DNA of 64,000 nt. It comes from Oceaniferula flava. Its GTDB lineage: Bacteria > Verrucomicrobiota > Verrucomicrobiia > Verrucomicrobiales > Akkermansiaceae. Position numbers and translations under genes: made by a program. Below the pieces are notes generated by a model. That model did no database searches and had not been told where the DNA came from. It saw only the letters and a list, made by a program, of their open reading frames with translations. The stretch spans positions 62,001 through 126,000 of the forward strand of contig NZ_JAFBGL010000009.1 in NCBI RefSeq assembly GCF_016811075.1, read 5' to 3'. How positions within the stretch are numbered: position 1 is the stretch's first letter; each line of letters opens with the position of its first letter. This document shows, piece after piece, positions 46,472 through 55,700 of this stretch.

Positions 46472-46691
46472 TCTATTTCTGAACAGGGGTATTGGTGGAC
46501 TCGGGTAGTAAAAAAACTCAGATGCTCTGCGACAATGAAGCATAAAGTTGATACCTAGTTTCTTATGTGATTCTACTCTGTTAGTTTGAGAGCCGATAAG
46601 AGAAATACATGGTCGCGTATCGAGTCTGCGACTGACGCGATGGGGGAGTAACTTTCTGGTTATTTGGGGGACGAAGGTTGGTGGTGATCAC

Positions 46692-46727
46692 AAAAAAAAA
46701 GCTGACACCGTGGAGGTGTCAGCTTTT
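46692..46727 (-). terminator. Terminator of the ilvB-ilvH operon
   Basis: The 11-bp perfect stem AAGCTGACACC/GGTGTCAGCTT (46699-46709 with 46715-46725) has a 5-base loop. On the minus strand it is followed by a long T run. Confidence 0.92.
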
Positions 46728-46757
46728 GAAAGAGGGAGGCTCGCGAGTCCTGAGGGA

Positions 46758-47294
46758 CTAGGTCGGCTTCTCGCTGCGGGCCATGACGACCTTGCCGGTG
46801 CGCACGGTCTCGATGATCTCAAACTGGGAGAACATGGCGAGGGAGGCATCGATCTTGGAGGACTCACCGTTGATCATGGCGATCATGGAGGTCGGGGTGA
46901 GGTCGACGGTTTTGCCATCGTAGTGATCGATGATTTGCAGCGCTTCCGTGCGGTCTTCCTTGTCGACCAGGAACTTGACCAGCAGCAGCTCCTTGACCAC
47001 GGAGTGATCGCTATCGTGTTCGACGCAGTGGATCACGTCCACCAGTTTGGTCACCTGCAGAATGATCTGCTCCAGGCCGGCGGGGTCGCCACTGATGCCG
47101 ATGGTCATGCGGGAGAATTGTTTGTCGCGTCCTTGGGACACGACCAGGGAATCGATGTTGTAGCCGCGGCGTGCGAACACCTGACAGATGCGCATGAGCA
47201 CACCAGCCTTGTTGTTCACCAGCACGGAGAGGGTGTGCACGGGAGCTTCGGAGATGAAAAATTCAGGTGGATTGTCTGTTGTTACGAGAGACAT
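46758..47294 (-). CDS. ilvH: Acetolactate synthase small (regulatory) subunit
   Basis: The 178-aa protein is the ACT-domain subunit that mediates valine feedback on acetolactate synthase, in branched-chain amino-acid synthesis. Motifs are HTLSVLVNNKAGVLMRICQVFARRGYNIDSL and FSRMTIGISGD, with a C-terminal ACT-like region IEIIETVRTGKVVMAR. It lies 54 bp downstream of ilvB on the same strand, and a strong terminator follows. Confidence 0.95.
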   Translation of the reverse strand: MSLVTTDNPPEFFISEAPVHTLSVLVNNKAGVLMRICQVFARRGYNIDSLVVSQGRDKQFSRMTIGISGDPAGLEQIILQVTKLVDVIHCVEHDSDHSVVKELLLVKFLVDKEDRTEALQIIDHYDGKTVDLTPTSMIAMINGESSKIDASLAMFSQFEIIETVRTGKVVMARSEKPT

Positions 47295-47348
47295 AATAAA
47301 TGGATGATTGAAGGTTGAGCATTCAGGATGTTGATCAGGAATGGATTC

Positions 47349-49076
47349 CTAGGTGGATCCTGTGGGTTTGGCCATTTTGTGTTTCGGTGGCTCGGTGAGC
47401 ATGTCCTCGAGAGCGGCTCCAGCCGGGATCATGGGGAAGACGTTGTCGGTCTTGACACACTCGGCGTGGATCAGCACGGGGCCGTCTTTCACCGCAAAGG
47501 CTTTCTCCAACTGCTTGCGCACATCGGCCGGGCGCTTGATGTTGAATGACGGGATGCCGTAGGCCGCTGCGAGTTTGCAGAAGTCCGGGTTGCCCTCGAG
47601 ATCGACGCCGGATTTCCGGTCTTCGAAGAACAGCTCTTGCCACTGACGCACCATGCCGAGGTAGTGGTTGTTCAGCACCACAATCTTGACCGGCAGCTTG
47701 TGCAGGGCGGCGGTGGCGAGCTCGAACAAGGTCATCTGGAAACCTCCGTCTCCGGAGATGGAGATCACGGTTTCGTCCGGGCAGGCGAGCTGGGCACCGA
47801 TGGCGGCGGGGAAGCCGAAGCCCATGGTGCCGGCACCTCCCGAGGAGATCCACTTCCATGAAGCATTGGTTTTGTAGAACTGGGCGGCCCACATCTGGTG
47901 CTGGCCGACGTCGGTGGTGACGATGGCATCGCCACCGGCCACTTGATACATTTCATCGATCACTTGCTGCATGCGCAGTCCACCTTGCTTGCGGTAGCTG
48001 AGTGGGAACTTCTTCTTCCAGCTTTCGATTTGCGCGAGCCATGGCTCGGTATCGAGGCCGGAGATGCGTTTGTTGATCTCGGCGAGTGCCGATTTGGCGT
48101 CGGAAACGATGCGCACGTCTGGTGTGATCATCTTGTTCATTTCGGACGGGTCGATATCGATGTGAATGATCTTGGCACCGGCGCAGAACTTATCGGCTTG
48201 GCCGATGATGCGATCGTCAAAGCGTGAACCGACGTTGATCAGCAGGTCACAGTCGCAGACGGCCTTGTTGGCATAGGCTGTGCCGTGCATACCTAACATT
48301 CCGACAGAAAGTTCGTGCTCCTCGGGGAACACACCTTTGCCCAACAAGGTGGATGTCACCGGGCAGCGCAGCGTTTCCGCCAGCTCCTTGAGCTCGGCAT
48401 CCGCACCGGAGATCATCGCACCGTGACCGGCGAGGATGAGAGGTTTGCTGGCCTTGTGGATCAGCTGCAGGGCGTGATCGATATCGGAGGCGTCCACGGA
48501 GTAGAACTTCTCAGGCTGGTAGCCTGGGAGATCAAACTCAGGGTCCATGTCGCCCGTGAACGGGCCTTGGGTGATGTCCTTGGGAAGGTCGATGAGGACG
48601 GGGCCGGGGCGGCCAGATGTGGCAATGTGGTGTGCCTCGCGAGCTACGCGGGGGATTTCATTGGTGTCCTTCACCAGGTAGTTGTGTTTCACCACAGGCA
48701 TGGTGATGCCGAAGATATCGGCTTCTTGGAAAGCGTCTTTGCCGAGCATCCAGGTCACTTGCTGACCGCAGAGGATGATCATTGGCACGGAGTCCATCTG
48801 GGCGGTCATGATGCCGGTGATGGTATTTCCCGCACCAGGGCCGGAGGTGACGAGCACCACGGCTGGTTTGCCGGTGGCACGGGCATAGCCGTCCGCCATG
48901 TGGCAGCAACCTTGCTCGTGGCGAGCGAGGATGAATTTGATATTGCTCTTGACGGTGACGAGAGCATCGAAAATTGGAATCGCGGCTCCGCCTGAGTATC
49001 CGAAGATATATTCCACCCCTAGATTATCCAGGGTCTTGATAAGAGCTTGTGCTCCGTCTATTTCTTGAGTGTCCAT
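47349..49076 (-). CDS. ilvB: Acetolactate synthase large (catalytic) subunit
   Basis: The 575-aa ThDP enzyme condenses pyruvate (with pyruvate or 2-oxobutyrate), the first common step to valine, leucine and isoleucine. The N-terminal ThDP Glu region is GYSGGAAIPIFDAL, RHEQGCCHMADGYARATGKPAVVLVTSGPG is typical, and the ThDP/Mg motif GDGGFQMTLFELATAALHKLPVKIVVLNN is near the C-terminus. FAD-domain residues are present, as in anabolic enzymes. The length is normal. It forms an operon with ilvH. No leader peptide or attenuator was recognised upstream. Confidence 0.96.
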   Translation of the reverse strand: MDTQEIDGAQALIKTLDNLGVEYIFGYSGGAAIPIFDALVTVKSNIKFILARHEQGCCHMADGYARATGKPAVVLVTSGPGAGNTITGIMTAQMDSVPMIILCGQQVTWMLGKDAFQEADIFGITMPVVKHNYLVKDTNEIPRVAREAHHIATSGRPGPVLIDLPKDITQGPFTGDMDPEFDLPGYQPEKFYSVDASDIDHALQLIHKASKPLILAGHGAMISGADAELKELAETLRCPVTSTLLGKGVFPEEHELSVGMLGMHGTAYANKAVCDCDLLINVGSRFDDRIIGQADKFCAGAKIIHIDIDPSEMNKMITPDVRIVSDAKSALAEINKRISGLDTEPWLAQIESWKKKFPLSYRKQGGLRMQQVIDEMYQVAGGDAIVTTDVGQHQMWAAQFYKTNASWKWISSGGAGTMGFGFPAAIGAQLACPDETVISISGDGGFQMTLFELATAALHKLPVKIVVLNNHYLGMVRQWQELFFEDRKSGVDLEGNPDFCKLAAAYGIPSFNIKRPADVRKQLEKAFAVKDGPVLIHAECVKTDNVFPMIPAGAALEDMLTEPPKHKMAKPTGST

Positions 49077-49141
49077 AGCTTGGTTGTCTGAAAATTAACT
49101 TCTCGCGGTCGAGTTAGGCTAGATTGCGAGGTTTGTAAAAT

Positions 49142-49174
49142 GAAAAACGGGCTGTTTATAGGAAAATAGCCCGT
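49142..49174 (-). terminator. Terminator of the transaldolase gene
   Basis: The 7-bp stem ACGGGCT/AGCCCGT (49147-49153 with 49168-49174) is followed on the minus strand by a T run. It separates the transaldolase gene from ilvB. Confidence 0.8.
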
Positions 49175-49225
49175 TAGTTGAATTTTTTCTTATTGAAATC
49201 GCTGTTTTTCGGCGAAAATCAGCGA

Positions 49226-50191
49226 TTATCCAAGAAGGTCTTCGATCAACTTTTCAAGTTTCACAATATCAGCGGAGAATCCGCGAATCCCTTGAGCCGT
49301 CTTCTCGGTAGCCATGGCGTCTTCGTTGAACATGAAGCGGAAGGCTTTTTCGTCGAGGCTGATTTTTTCCTCGTCGCAAGACTCGGCAGTGGCCGGGTTA
49401 AGTTTCTCTTCCAGCTCACCCTCGGTGTTCTGGAGTTCTTCAAGCAGGCCGGGGCTGATGGTGAGGAGATCGCAGCCTGCGAGCTCGGTGATCTGGCCGG
49501 TGTTGCGGAACGAGGCACCCATGACTTCGGTTTTGTAGCCGAATTTCTTGTAGTAGTTGTAGATCTTGGTGACGGAGAGCACACCTGGATCCTCGGCGCC
49601 TTTGTAGTCGATGCCGGTGTCGTTTTTATACCAATCGTAAATACGGCCGACGAAGGGGGAGATCAGCTGGACCTTGGCTTCGGCGCATGCCACGGCTTGG
49701 GCAAAGGCGAACAGCAGGGTGAGGTTACAGTGGATGCCTTCACGCTCGAGCTCTTCAGCGGCGCGAATGCCTTCCCATGTGGAAGCGATCTTGATCAGGA
49801 TGCGATCGCGGCTGATGCCTTCTTTTTCATACATGGCAATCAGCTGGCGTGCTTTGGCCACGGTGCTTGCTGTATCGAAGGAAAGACGGGCGTCGACCTC
49901 GGTGGAGACACGACCGGGGACAATCTTGAGGATTTCCAGTCCGAAGAGGATCAGGATGCGGTCGATGATGCTTTCAACGAGCGCGTTGCCCTCCAGATCG
50001 GAGTCCTTGTGCTCGTTGACGGCTTGCTCAACGAGGTGCTTGTATTCAGGCTTGTTGGCGGCCTGGAGGATGAGAGATGGGTTGGTGGTGGCATCCTGGG
50101 GTTGGTATTCCTGCATGGATGCGAAATCGCCGGTATCTGCGACGACGGTAGTGTATTTCTTAAGTTGCTCGAGGTGATTGGTTGCACTCAT
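49226..50191 (-). CDS. tal: Transaldolase (TalB type)
   Basis: The protein has 321 aa from the ATG at 50191; an upstream ATG at 50227 adds a non-homologous stretch. It transfers a dihydroxyacetone unit between pentose-phosphate and glycolytic sugars. Motifs are [22 protein letters not shown] and [12 protein letters not shown], with the Schiff-base Lys at 134. Length and motifs fit the TalB subfamily. It has its own terminator. Confidence 0.95.
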   Translation of the reverse strand: MSATNHLEQLKKYTTVVADTGDFASMQEYQPQDATTNPSLILQAANKPEYKHLVEQAVNEHKDSDLEGNALVESIIDRILILFGLEILKIVPGRVSTEVDARLSFDTASTVAKARQLIAMYEKEGISRDRILIKIASTWEGIRAAEELEREGIHCNLTLLFAFAQAVACAEAKVQLISPFVGRIYDWYKNDTGIDYKGAEDPGVLSVTKIYNYYKKFGYKTEVMGASFRNTGQITELAGCDLLTISPGLLEELQNTEGELEEKLNPATAESCDEEKISLDEKAFRFMFNEDAMATEKTAQGIRGFSADIVKLEKLIEDLLG

Positions 50192-50735
50192 GGGTGGGAT
50201 TGATAGACAATGGTCGGTGCGATGCAAGGAGGATATTTGGCATCTATCGAATAATAAGGGGATCGATGGGTGGATGATGTGAAAATGAGCTGGGCCGCAG
50301 AGGTTGCGTGGTGCGAGCGTGTCGATTCCGTTCGATACTCAATGGCCATGCCGCCTGGATGCCGAGAATGCAGAGGCGCAAAAAAGTCACATTTTTTCAC
50401 CGGCTCTGAACCGGGCCGCACGAGGGGACTCTAGACCTTGGTGGGGCAAGGTTCAAAACACAATATCAACGAGTTATGTCGTTGGTTTTCATGGCTTGGA
50501 TAAGCTGTGGCTACGAGAAAAGTATTGCCAAACTTTCAGCTGCGGAGTAAAAAACGCCACGGAAGTTACTTTATTTAGGTTAATTATAAGCTTAATCAAA
50601 CCATTGATTGCGGCCCAAGCCTAAACTCTGTCGGCTCTCTGTTGGTTTACCCTAACGTGGCAATTCATCCAGACAACGATTGCTCTTACTTAAGACGAAA
50701 AACTATAGCCCCCATTCACAATATTACCCACCGTT
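50192..50735. other. Long intergenic region
   Basis: Short open frames here lack codon pattern and ribosome binding sites, so I call no gene. Near its right end TTGCTC (50680-50685) and TATAGC (50704-50709), 18 bases apart, could be the promoter of the lipoprotein gene at 50736. Nothing else is recognised. Confidence 0.4.
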
Positions 50736-51410
50736 ATGCTTAAACACACTATTCTACTCGGACTCGGCGGACTTTCCCTTTTTGCACTCAGCAGCTGTTC
50801 CTCCAGCCTCTCCAGTGCTCCTTCCACTCTGAGCAAAAGCCGAGCTGAAGCCATTGCCCGTGGTTCCGACAGTTCTCTGCCACAGGCGCCATCCTCTTCG
50901 GTAGTTCATCGTGCAGCTTCACTTCCTAAGGATAAACACGGCATGCCAAGTTACCGTCCGATGACTGATCGCACGCGCTACGTCCGCACCACAGCCTACT
51001 CGCACATGGAAATGGAGCCCGGTGCTCCCGGTCGCATGAATGCCGCTGGTGGTATTTTGAAATACGGCACCGTTCGCAGTGCCGCCGCTGATTGGTCGGT
51101 TTACCCGCTGGGCACCACCTTCCGCATCAAAGGTCAGCCCTACACCTATGTGGTGGACGACTACGGTTCAGCATTGGTGGGAACCAACACCATCGACATT
51201 TTCAAACCTTCACTCAGTTCCATGCGCTACTGGGGAACTCGCAAGGCGGAGATCACTGTGATCCAGTGGGGCTCCTTCGAGCGCAGCCTGCGTCTGCTGA
51301 AAGGCCGCACCAAGTATCCGCACTGCCGCCAGATGTATCTTGGCTGCCTGCGCCATCACGGCTCGAACATGGCAAGCACCCGCGGGGCTGGGAATGCCAA
51401 CTCTCTCTAA
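50736..51410 (+). CDS. 3D-domain lipoprotein (double-psi beta-barrel)
   Basis: The 224-aa protein has a signal peptide with lipobox LSSC. A Ser-rich linker follows, then a 3D domain: TTAYSHMEMEPGAPG, GGILKYGTVRSAAADWSVYPLGTTFRI and VVDDYGSALVGTNTIDIF, with the conserved Asp residues. This fold occurs in MltA-like lytic transglycosylases and related wall-acting proteins. A role in peptidoglycan turnover is likely but not proven. It is 69 bp upstream of nth, without evident functional link. Confidence 0.8.
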   Translation: MLKHTILLGLGGLSLFALSSCSSSLSSAPSTLSKSRAEAIARGSDSSLPQAPSSSVVHRAASLPKDKHGMPSYRPMTDRTRYVRTTAYSHMEMEPGAPGRMNAAGGILKYGTVRSAAADWSVYPLGTTFRIKGQPYTYVVDDYGSALVGTNTIDIFKPSLSSMRYWGTRKAEITVIQWGSFERSLRLLKGRTKYPHCRQMYLGCLRHHGSNMASTRGAGNANSL

Positions 51411-51479
51411 TTCGAGTGATTCCTTTTTCGGCGATTACTTTTTGATTACCTTTTTCAATCGGCGCGTTAATGTTTCGGA

Positions 51480-52103
51480 GTGACGAAACAAGAACGCGCC
51501 GATTATATTGTACAGCGACTCGAAGAGCTGTATCCCGAGACCCCGATCCCTCTCGATCATACCGATCCCTACACCTTGCTGGTGGCGGTGCTTCTCTCCG
51601 CCCAATGCACGGATTTACGAGTCAATCAGGTGACGCCTGCGCTGTTTGAGCTGGCGAACACACCGGAAGCGATGATGCAGGTTCCGGTGGAGGATATCCA
51701 AGCCATCATCCGCCCCTGCGGGCTCTCTCCGAGAAAATCCCAAGCGATCTCCGACCTGTCGAAAATCCTGGTGGAACAGCACGGTGGTGAAGTGCCTCAG
51801 GACTTTGACGCTCTGGAAGCCTTGCCGGGCGTAGGGCATAAAACGGCCTCTGTGGTAATGGCTCAGGCCTTTGGTGTGCCCGCCTTTCCGGTAGACACTC
51901 ACATCCACCGCCTGGCCAAGCGCTGGCGACTCTGCCCGGGGAAGAATGTGGTGGAGACCGAGCGCTATTGTAAGCGTCTCTTTGCCAAAGAGAAATGGAA
52001 CAAGCTGCACCTGCAGATCATCTTTTACGGTCGGGAGCACTGCAGCGCGCGAGGCTGCGATGGCAAAACCTGCGAAATCTGCACGACGGTGAACAGCAAG
52101 TAA
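51480..52103 (+). CDS. nth: Endonuclease III-like DNA glycosylase/AP lyase
   Basis: The 207-aa HhH-GPD protein removes oxidised pyrimidines. The helix-hairpin-helix LPGVGHKTASVV holds the catalytic Lys, and VDTHIHRL holds the catalytic Asp. The C-terminal cysteines read C-x4-C-x4-C-x2-C (CSARGCDGKTCEIC). This differs from the canonical C-x6-C-x2-C-x5-C iron-sulfur loop, so cluster binding is uncertain. Start is GTG at 51480, because no ATG is available in this part of the frame. The domain layout otherwise looks complete. Confidence 0.88.
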   Translation: MTKQERADYIVQRLEELYPETPIPLDHTDPYTLLVAVLLSAQCTDLRVNQVTPALFELANTPEAMMQVPVEDIQAIIRPCGLSPRKSQAISDLSKILVEQHGGEVPQDFDALEALPGVGHKTASVVMAQAFGVPAFPVDTHIHRLAKRWRLCPGKNVVETERYCKRLFAKEKWNKLHLQIIFYGREHCSARGCDGKTCEICTTVNSK

Positions 52104-52149
52104 GTTCTTGGGAAACATCGAAAAGCTTTAGAAAATGGGAGACCTCAGC

Positions 52150-53589
52150 ATGACCGATCGATTGAACTCGCGGAGAAGCTTCATGCGGCAATTCTCGTTC
52201 GGCTCCACCGCCTTGTTGTTGGGGCTGAATCGAGCGGGGGCCGAAAGTGGCTCTGCTGTGGCGCCAGCACCGGAGTTTTTGCAAGCTGGAAGCAAGGGCT
52301 ATGCGGAAGCCTGCCAGCTTTTCAATAGTCGACTCAAACTCCGTCCGTCAATGGTTGCTCGCTGTAGGACGGAACAGGATGTGGCCGCTGCGGTGTCGCG
52401 TGCTGCGGCGAAGCGTCTGCAGATCACGGTGAAAAGCGGGGGGCATAGTTTTGAGGGCTTCAGCTCGAACAACGGCGGCATGATGCTCGATCTCTCAGAG
52501 ATGAAGGCGCTGTCCTACGATGCGGAGCGTGACCTGCTGACCGCTCAGCCGGGCTGTCGACTCGGCGAGGTGGGCGATTTCCTCTTTCCCAAAGGCCGCC
52601 TTTTGCCCTCCGGCTCCTGCGCCGGTGTGGGCATCGCGGGACTGACCCTCGGCGGTGGTTACGGATTGTTTTCCCGCAAGTTTGGCCTGACCTGTGATCA
52701 TCTGACCGGCCTGCGCATGGTGGACGGGGCTGGGAAGGTTCACGACAGCGATCAGCACCCGGAGCTGCTGAAGACCTGTCGGGGCGGCGGCAATGGCAAC
52801 TTCGGCATCGTCACCGAGCTGCGCTTCCGCACCGTCGTGGCGCCGAAGACGTTCCGCAGTCAGCGCATCCGCTATCGGCGATTATCTCCCGCACGAGCTG
52901 CGGAGCTTTGTTCCGCCTGGTTCATCGCCACCCAGAAGCTCCCCGGTGATGTTTTTTCCGCCTTTGTGCTGAATGGCAGTAGCTTGACGATCCTGGTCAC
53001 CTTTTTCGAGTCGGGCAGTCAGGCGATGGTGAAAAAAGCCTTCGCCACCTTGTCGAAGCAGGCTTGGAAAGCTGAACCAGTGCACATTGCGCCGACGCAG
53101 CAGGCCATCCGGAGGTATTACGGTCGGCCCGGTCCGCTGCCGTTCAAGAACGCATCGGCCGGCTATTACAAAAGCTACCAAGACATCGCATCCGTCATGC
53201 CCAAGCTGGCCGCCCAGGTGGCGAAGGTTTCCGGCACCGTCTGGCAGGTGAACACGCTGGGCGGCAGGATCAATCGTCGCGACTACGCGGCGGAATCCGT
53301 CTATCCGCACCGCAGCTACCCGTGGCTGGGTGAGATTCAAGGATATTGGCAGCAAGCGAGTCGGGCTGCGGCTTGCATCAAAAACGTGCAAGCGGTGCAG
53401 AGCATTCTCGCCGATGCCGGTATCGACAAGCACTACCGAAATTACCCGGACATCGACTTTGCCAACTGGGAGAGTGCCTATTACAGCGAGGAAAGCTTGC
53501 GGATGATCCGCGAAATGAAGCGGCGCTACGATCCGGAAAACGTCATCCGCCACCCGCAGAGTCCGCGTCTTGCGGAGGCAAGCGAGTAG
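52150..53589 (+). CDS. Tat-exported FAD-linked oxidase (berberine-bridge-like)
   Basis: The protein has 479 aa from the ATG at 52150, which has GGGAG about 8 bases upstream; an ATG at 52135 is an alternative. A twin-arginine signal (NSRRSFMRQFSFGS) suggests export of the folded flavoprotein. PCMH-type FAD motifs include VKSGGHSFEGFS with the His, and SGSCAGVGIAGLTLGGGYG with the Cys; in berberine-bridge enzymes these two residues bind FAD bicovalently. The C-terminal BBE segment is NYPDIDFANWESAYY plus the RYDPENVIRHPQS region. The substrate is unknown, possibly oligosaccharides or alcohols. Confidence 0.86.
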   Translation: MTDRLNSRRSFMRQFSFGSTALLLGLNRAGAESGSAVAPAPEFLQAGSKGYAEACQLFNSRLKLRPSMVARCRTEQDVAAAVSRAAAKRLQITVKSGGHSFEGFSSNNGGMMLDLSEMKALSYDAERDLLTAQPGCRLGEVGDFLFPKGRLLPSGSCAGVGIAGLTLGGGYGLFSRKFGLTCDHLTGLRMVDGAGKVHDSDQHPELLKTCRGGGNGNFGIVTELRFRTVVAPKTFRSQRIRYRRLSPARAAELCSAWFIATQKLPGDVFSAFVLNGSSLTILVTFFESGSQAMVKKAFATLSKQAWKAEPVHIAPTQQAIRRYYGRPGPLPFKNASAGYYKSYQDIASVMPKLAAQVAKVSGTVWQVNTLGGRINRRDYAAESVYPHRSYPWLGEIQGYWQQASRAAACIKNVQAVQSILADAGIDKHYRNYPDIDFANWESAYYSEESLRMIREMKRRYDPENVIRHPQSPRLAEASE

Positions 53590-53635
53590 CGCATTTCTCT
53601 TGCTTCCCGCGTGCGGAGTATCGAGGGTCGGCGCC

Positions 53636-55651
53636 ATGGAAATGCGCGAAGCGGCAGAGCGGTTATTGTTTTCTTCATCACTGGAAGAAAAGCTGGCGCT
53701 GGGGCCGGAATCCGCCACCGACGATTCACCGGGGCCGCAGATCTTGCTGCCGGACGCTCCTGGTCGACCTGATGAGCTGCGCATCCAGGCCAAGGGCGTG
53801 CGCGCCGAGTTCCCCGGGGTCAACAAGCTCGATGACGACCGCGAACGCGGGAAGATGCTGCATTTTCTCGCCAACCACGAACTCCTCGCCGCCGAGTTGA
53901 TGGCGCTGGTGCTGCTGCGTTTCCCCACTGCTCCCAAAGCCTACCGCGCCGGTGTTTACGAAGCGATGCGTGAGGAGCAGATGCACACGCTGATGTATTT
54001 GCGCCGGATGAAAGACTGCGGCATCCACTTCGGCGAGCTGCCGTTGAATGATTATTTCTGGCGTCTGATCGCGCCGATGGAGACGCCCATGGACTTCGTC
54101 ACTCGCCTGAATCTCACCTTCGAACAGGCGAACCTCGATTTTTCCAAACACTACGCCGGCCTGTTCCGTCAGGTGGGCGATACCGGCACTGCCGCGGTGC
54201 TGGAAAAGATTTACCTCGATGAAATTGGCCACGTCGGCCACGGGGTGAAGTGGTTCCGCAAATGGAAGGCCGAGGGGGAGACCGACTGGCAGGCCTTCGG
54301 CAAATCGCTGACCTTTCCGCTAGCTCCGGCCAAGGCCAAGGGGATTGCTCCTTTCAATGCGGAGGGGAGGCGCTTGGCGGGCTTCGACGATGATTTTATC
54401 GCTCATTTGGAAGTCTGCGAGCAGTCGCGCGGACGCACGCCGGTGCTGCACTGGTTCAATGCCAATGCCGAATCTCAGGTGGCGGCGGCGGTGAGCGGCA
54501 AGCGCTTCGATGGAAACAAAATGGAGCGTGCTCTGGAGGCGGATTTGGAAATGCTGACCTTTGCCTGGTGTCGGCGTGACGACATCGTGCTGCTCCGTCA
54601 GCAACCGGGGAAAGAGCATCTGGCGCGCCTGCAGGAAGCGGGGATCAGGCTGCCGGAGGTGGTGACGATCGATGCCATGGAGCACGAGGATTTTGCCGGT
54701 CGCAAGCTGGGGGGCGTTCGGCCCTGGGCGTGGTCGCCTGACGCATCGGCGCAATTGGCCACGGTCGCCGATCGAATTTCCAACAATGTCCCATGGCAAT
54801 GGCGCAAGCCGCTGCCGCCGATCTGTTTTAGCAAGGAGCTGGGGAACCGACTGGAGCTGCAGCTGGAGCAAGAGGGCGCTGTGCAGGTCGGTGGTGTGTT
54901 CTGTTTATCGGTCGATGCCGTCGTTGAGGCGCTGGTCGCCGCGCAGCAGAATGGCAATGTGCTGCTCAAAGCCGCCCACGCCTGCGCAGGGCGGGGGCAT
55001 CGCAAGGTGCTGCAGAACGATCCGTTGGAAGAGCACCAAGCATGGATCGAGAAAATGCTGCGGCATCACGGTGGTCTGGTGGTGGAGCCATGGCTCGATC
55101 GGGTGCTCGATTTTTCCAGTCTCTACGAAATCAATGCCGAGGGCAAGGTGCAGCACGTTGGCATGACGCGGATGGAAAACGATCGTCAAGGTCGCTTCCT
55201 CGGCACCGTGGTGCATCACAAATGGGGCAGCGATCTCGAGCCGGACCTGCGTGAATTTCTCTTCCGGGAGTCCAAGGTAATGCCCTTTTACCGACAGGAA
55301 ATCCCCGCGGCATTGACGCAATTATTCAGTGAGATCGCACCCGATTATTCTGGTCCGGTGGGGGTGGATGCGATGGTTTTCCGGCACCCGGATGGTCGGC
55401 TCGGGCTGCGTCATGTGGTGGAGTTGAATGTGCGCATGACCATGGGCAGGGTGGCCTTGGAATTGTTCCGCAAGCTGCACCTCAAGAAAGAGCAATCCTG
55501 TCCCGGGCGCTTCCGGATTTTGCGCAAAAACAAGCTGCCGGCCGATGCTTTCCTCACAGGTCATTCACAGCTTATTCACAATCGCAGGGTGGTGCTCAAC
55601 GACCCAAATACTGCCCAAGCCTTCATTGCGGTTTGGGAGTATTTGGATTAA
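53636..55651 (+). CDS. DUF455 ferritin-like domain fused to an ATP-grasp-like domain
   Basis: The protein has 671 aa from the ATG at 53636; a longer frame overlaps the upstream gene. Residues about 40-225 are DUF455/ferritin-like with probable diiron ligands E82, E87, E114, H117, E196 and H199 (NHELLAAE, REEQMH, DEIGHVGHG). Residues about 270-620 have ATP-grasp features: LLKAAHACAGRGH (K445), GPVGVDAMVF and VVELNVRMTMGR (E596, N598). This suggests an ATP-dependent ligase tied to an oxidative iron domain; substrates are unknown. The start lies 46 bp after the upstream oxidase gene, so they may be cotranscribed. Confidence 0.75.
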   Translation: MEMREAAERLLFSSSLEEKLALGPESATDDSPGPQILLPDAPGRPDELRIQAKGVRAEFPGVNKLDDDRERGKMLHFLANHELLAAELMALVLLRFPTAPKAYRAGVYEAMREEQMHTLMYLRRMKDCGIHFGELPLNDYFWRLIAPMETPMDFVTRLNLTFEQANLDFSKHYAGLFRQVGDTGTAAVLEKIYLDEIGHVGHGVKWFRKWKAEGETDWQAFGKSLTFPLAPAKAKGIAPFNAEGRRLAGFDDDFIAHLEVCEQSRGRTPVLHWFNANAESQVAAAVSGKRFDGNKMERALEADLEMLTFAWCRRDDIVLLRQQPGKEHLARLQEAGIRLPEVVTIDAMEHEDFAGRKLGGVRPWAWSPDASAQLATVADRISNNVPWQWRKPLPPICFSKELGNRLELQLEQEGAVQVGGVFCLSVDAVVEALVAAQQNGNVLLKAAHACAGRGHRKVLQNDPLEEHQAWIEKMLRHHGGLVVEPWLDRVLDFSSLYEINAEGKVQHVGMTRMENDRQGRFLGTVVHHKWGSDLEPDLREFLFRESKVMPFYRQEIPAALTQLFSEIAPDYSGPVGVDAMVFRHPDGRLGLRHVVELNVRMTMGRVALELFRKLHLKKEQSCPGRFRILRKNKLPADAFLTGHSQLIHNRRVVLNDPNTAQAFIAVWEYLD

Positions 55652-55700
55652 ATCAAACGCGTGCAAATAGACGCGTTAAACTCATCGTTAGCTAATTGAG

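Noticed and set aside
50467-50480. A 13-base word shared between about 50468 and 58045.
   Set aside because: Chance matches of this length are expected many times in 64 kb; no extended similarity.
50304-50624. 106-codon frame in the tal to 3D-lipoprotein gap.
   Set aside because: Irregular codon use, no ribosome binding site and no recognisable motif; a chance frame in intergenic DNA.
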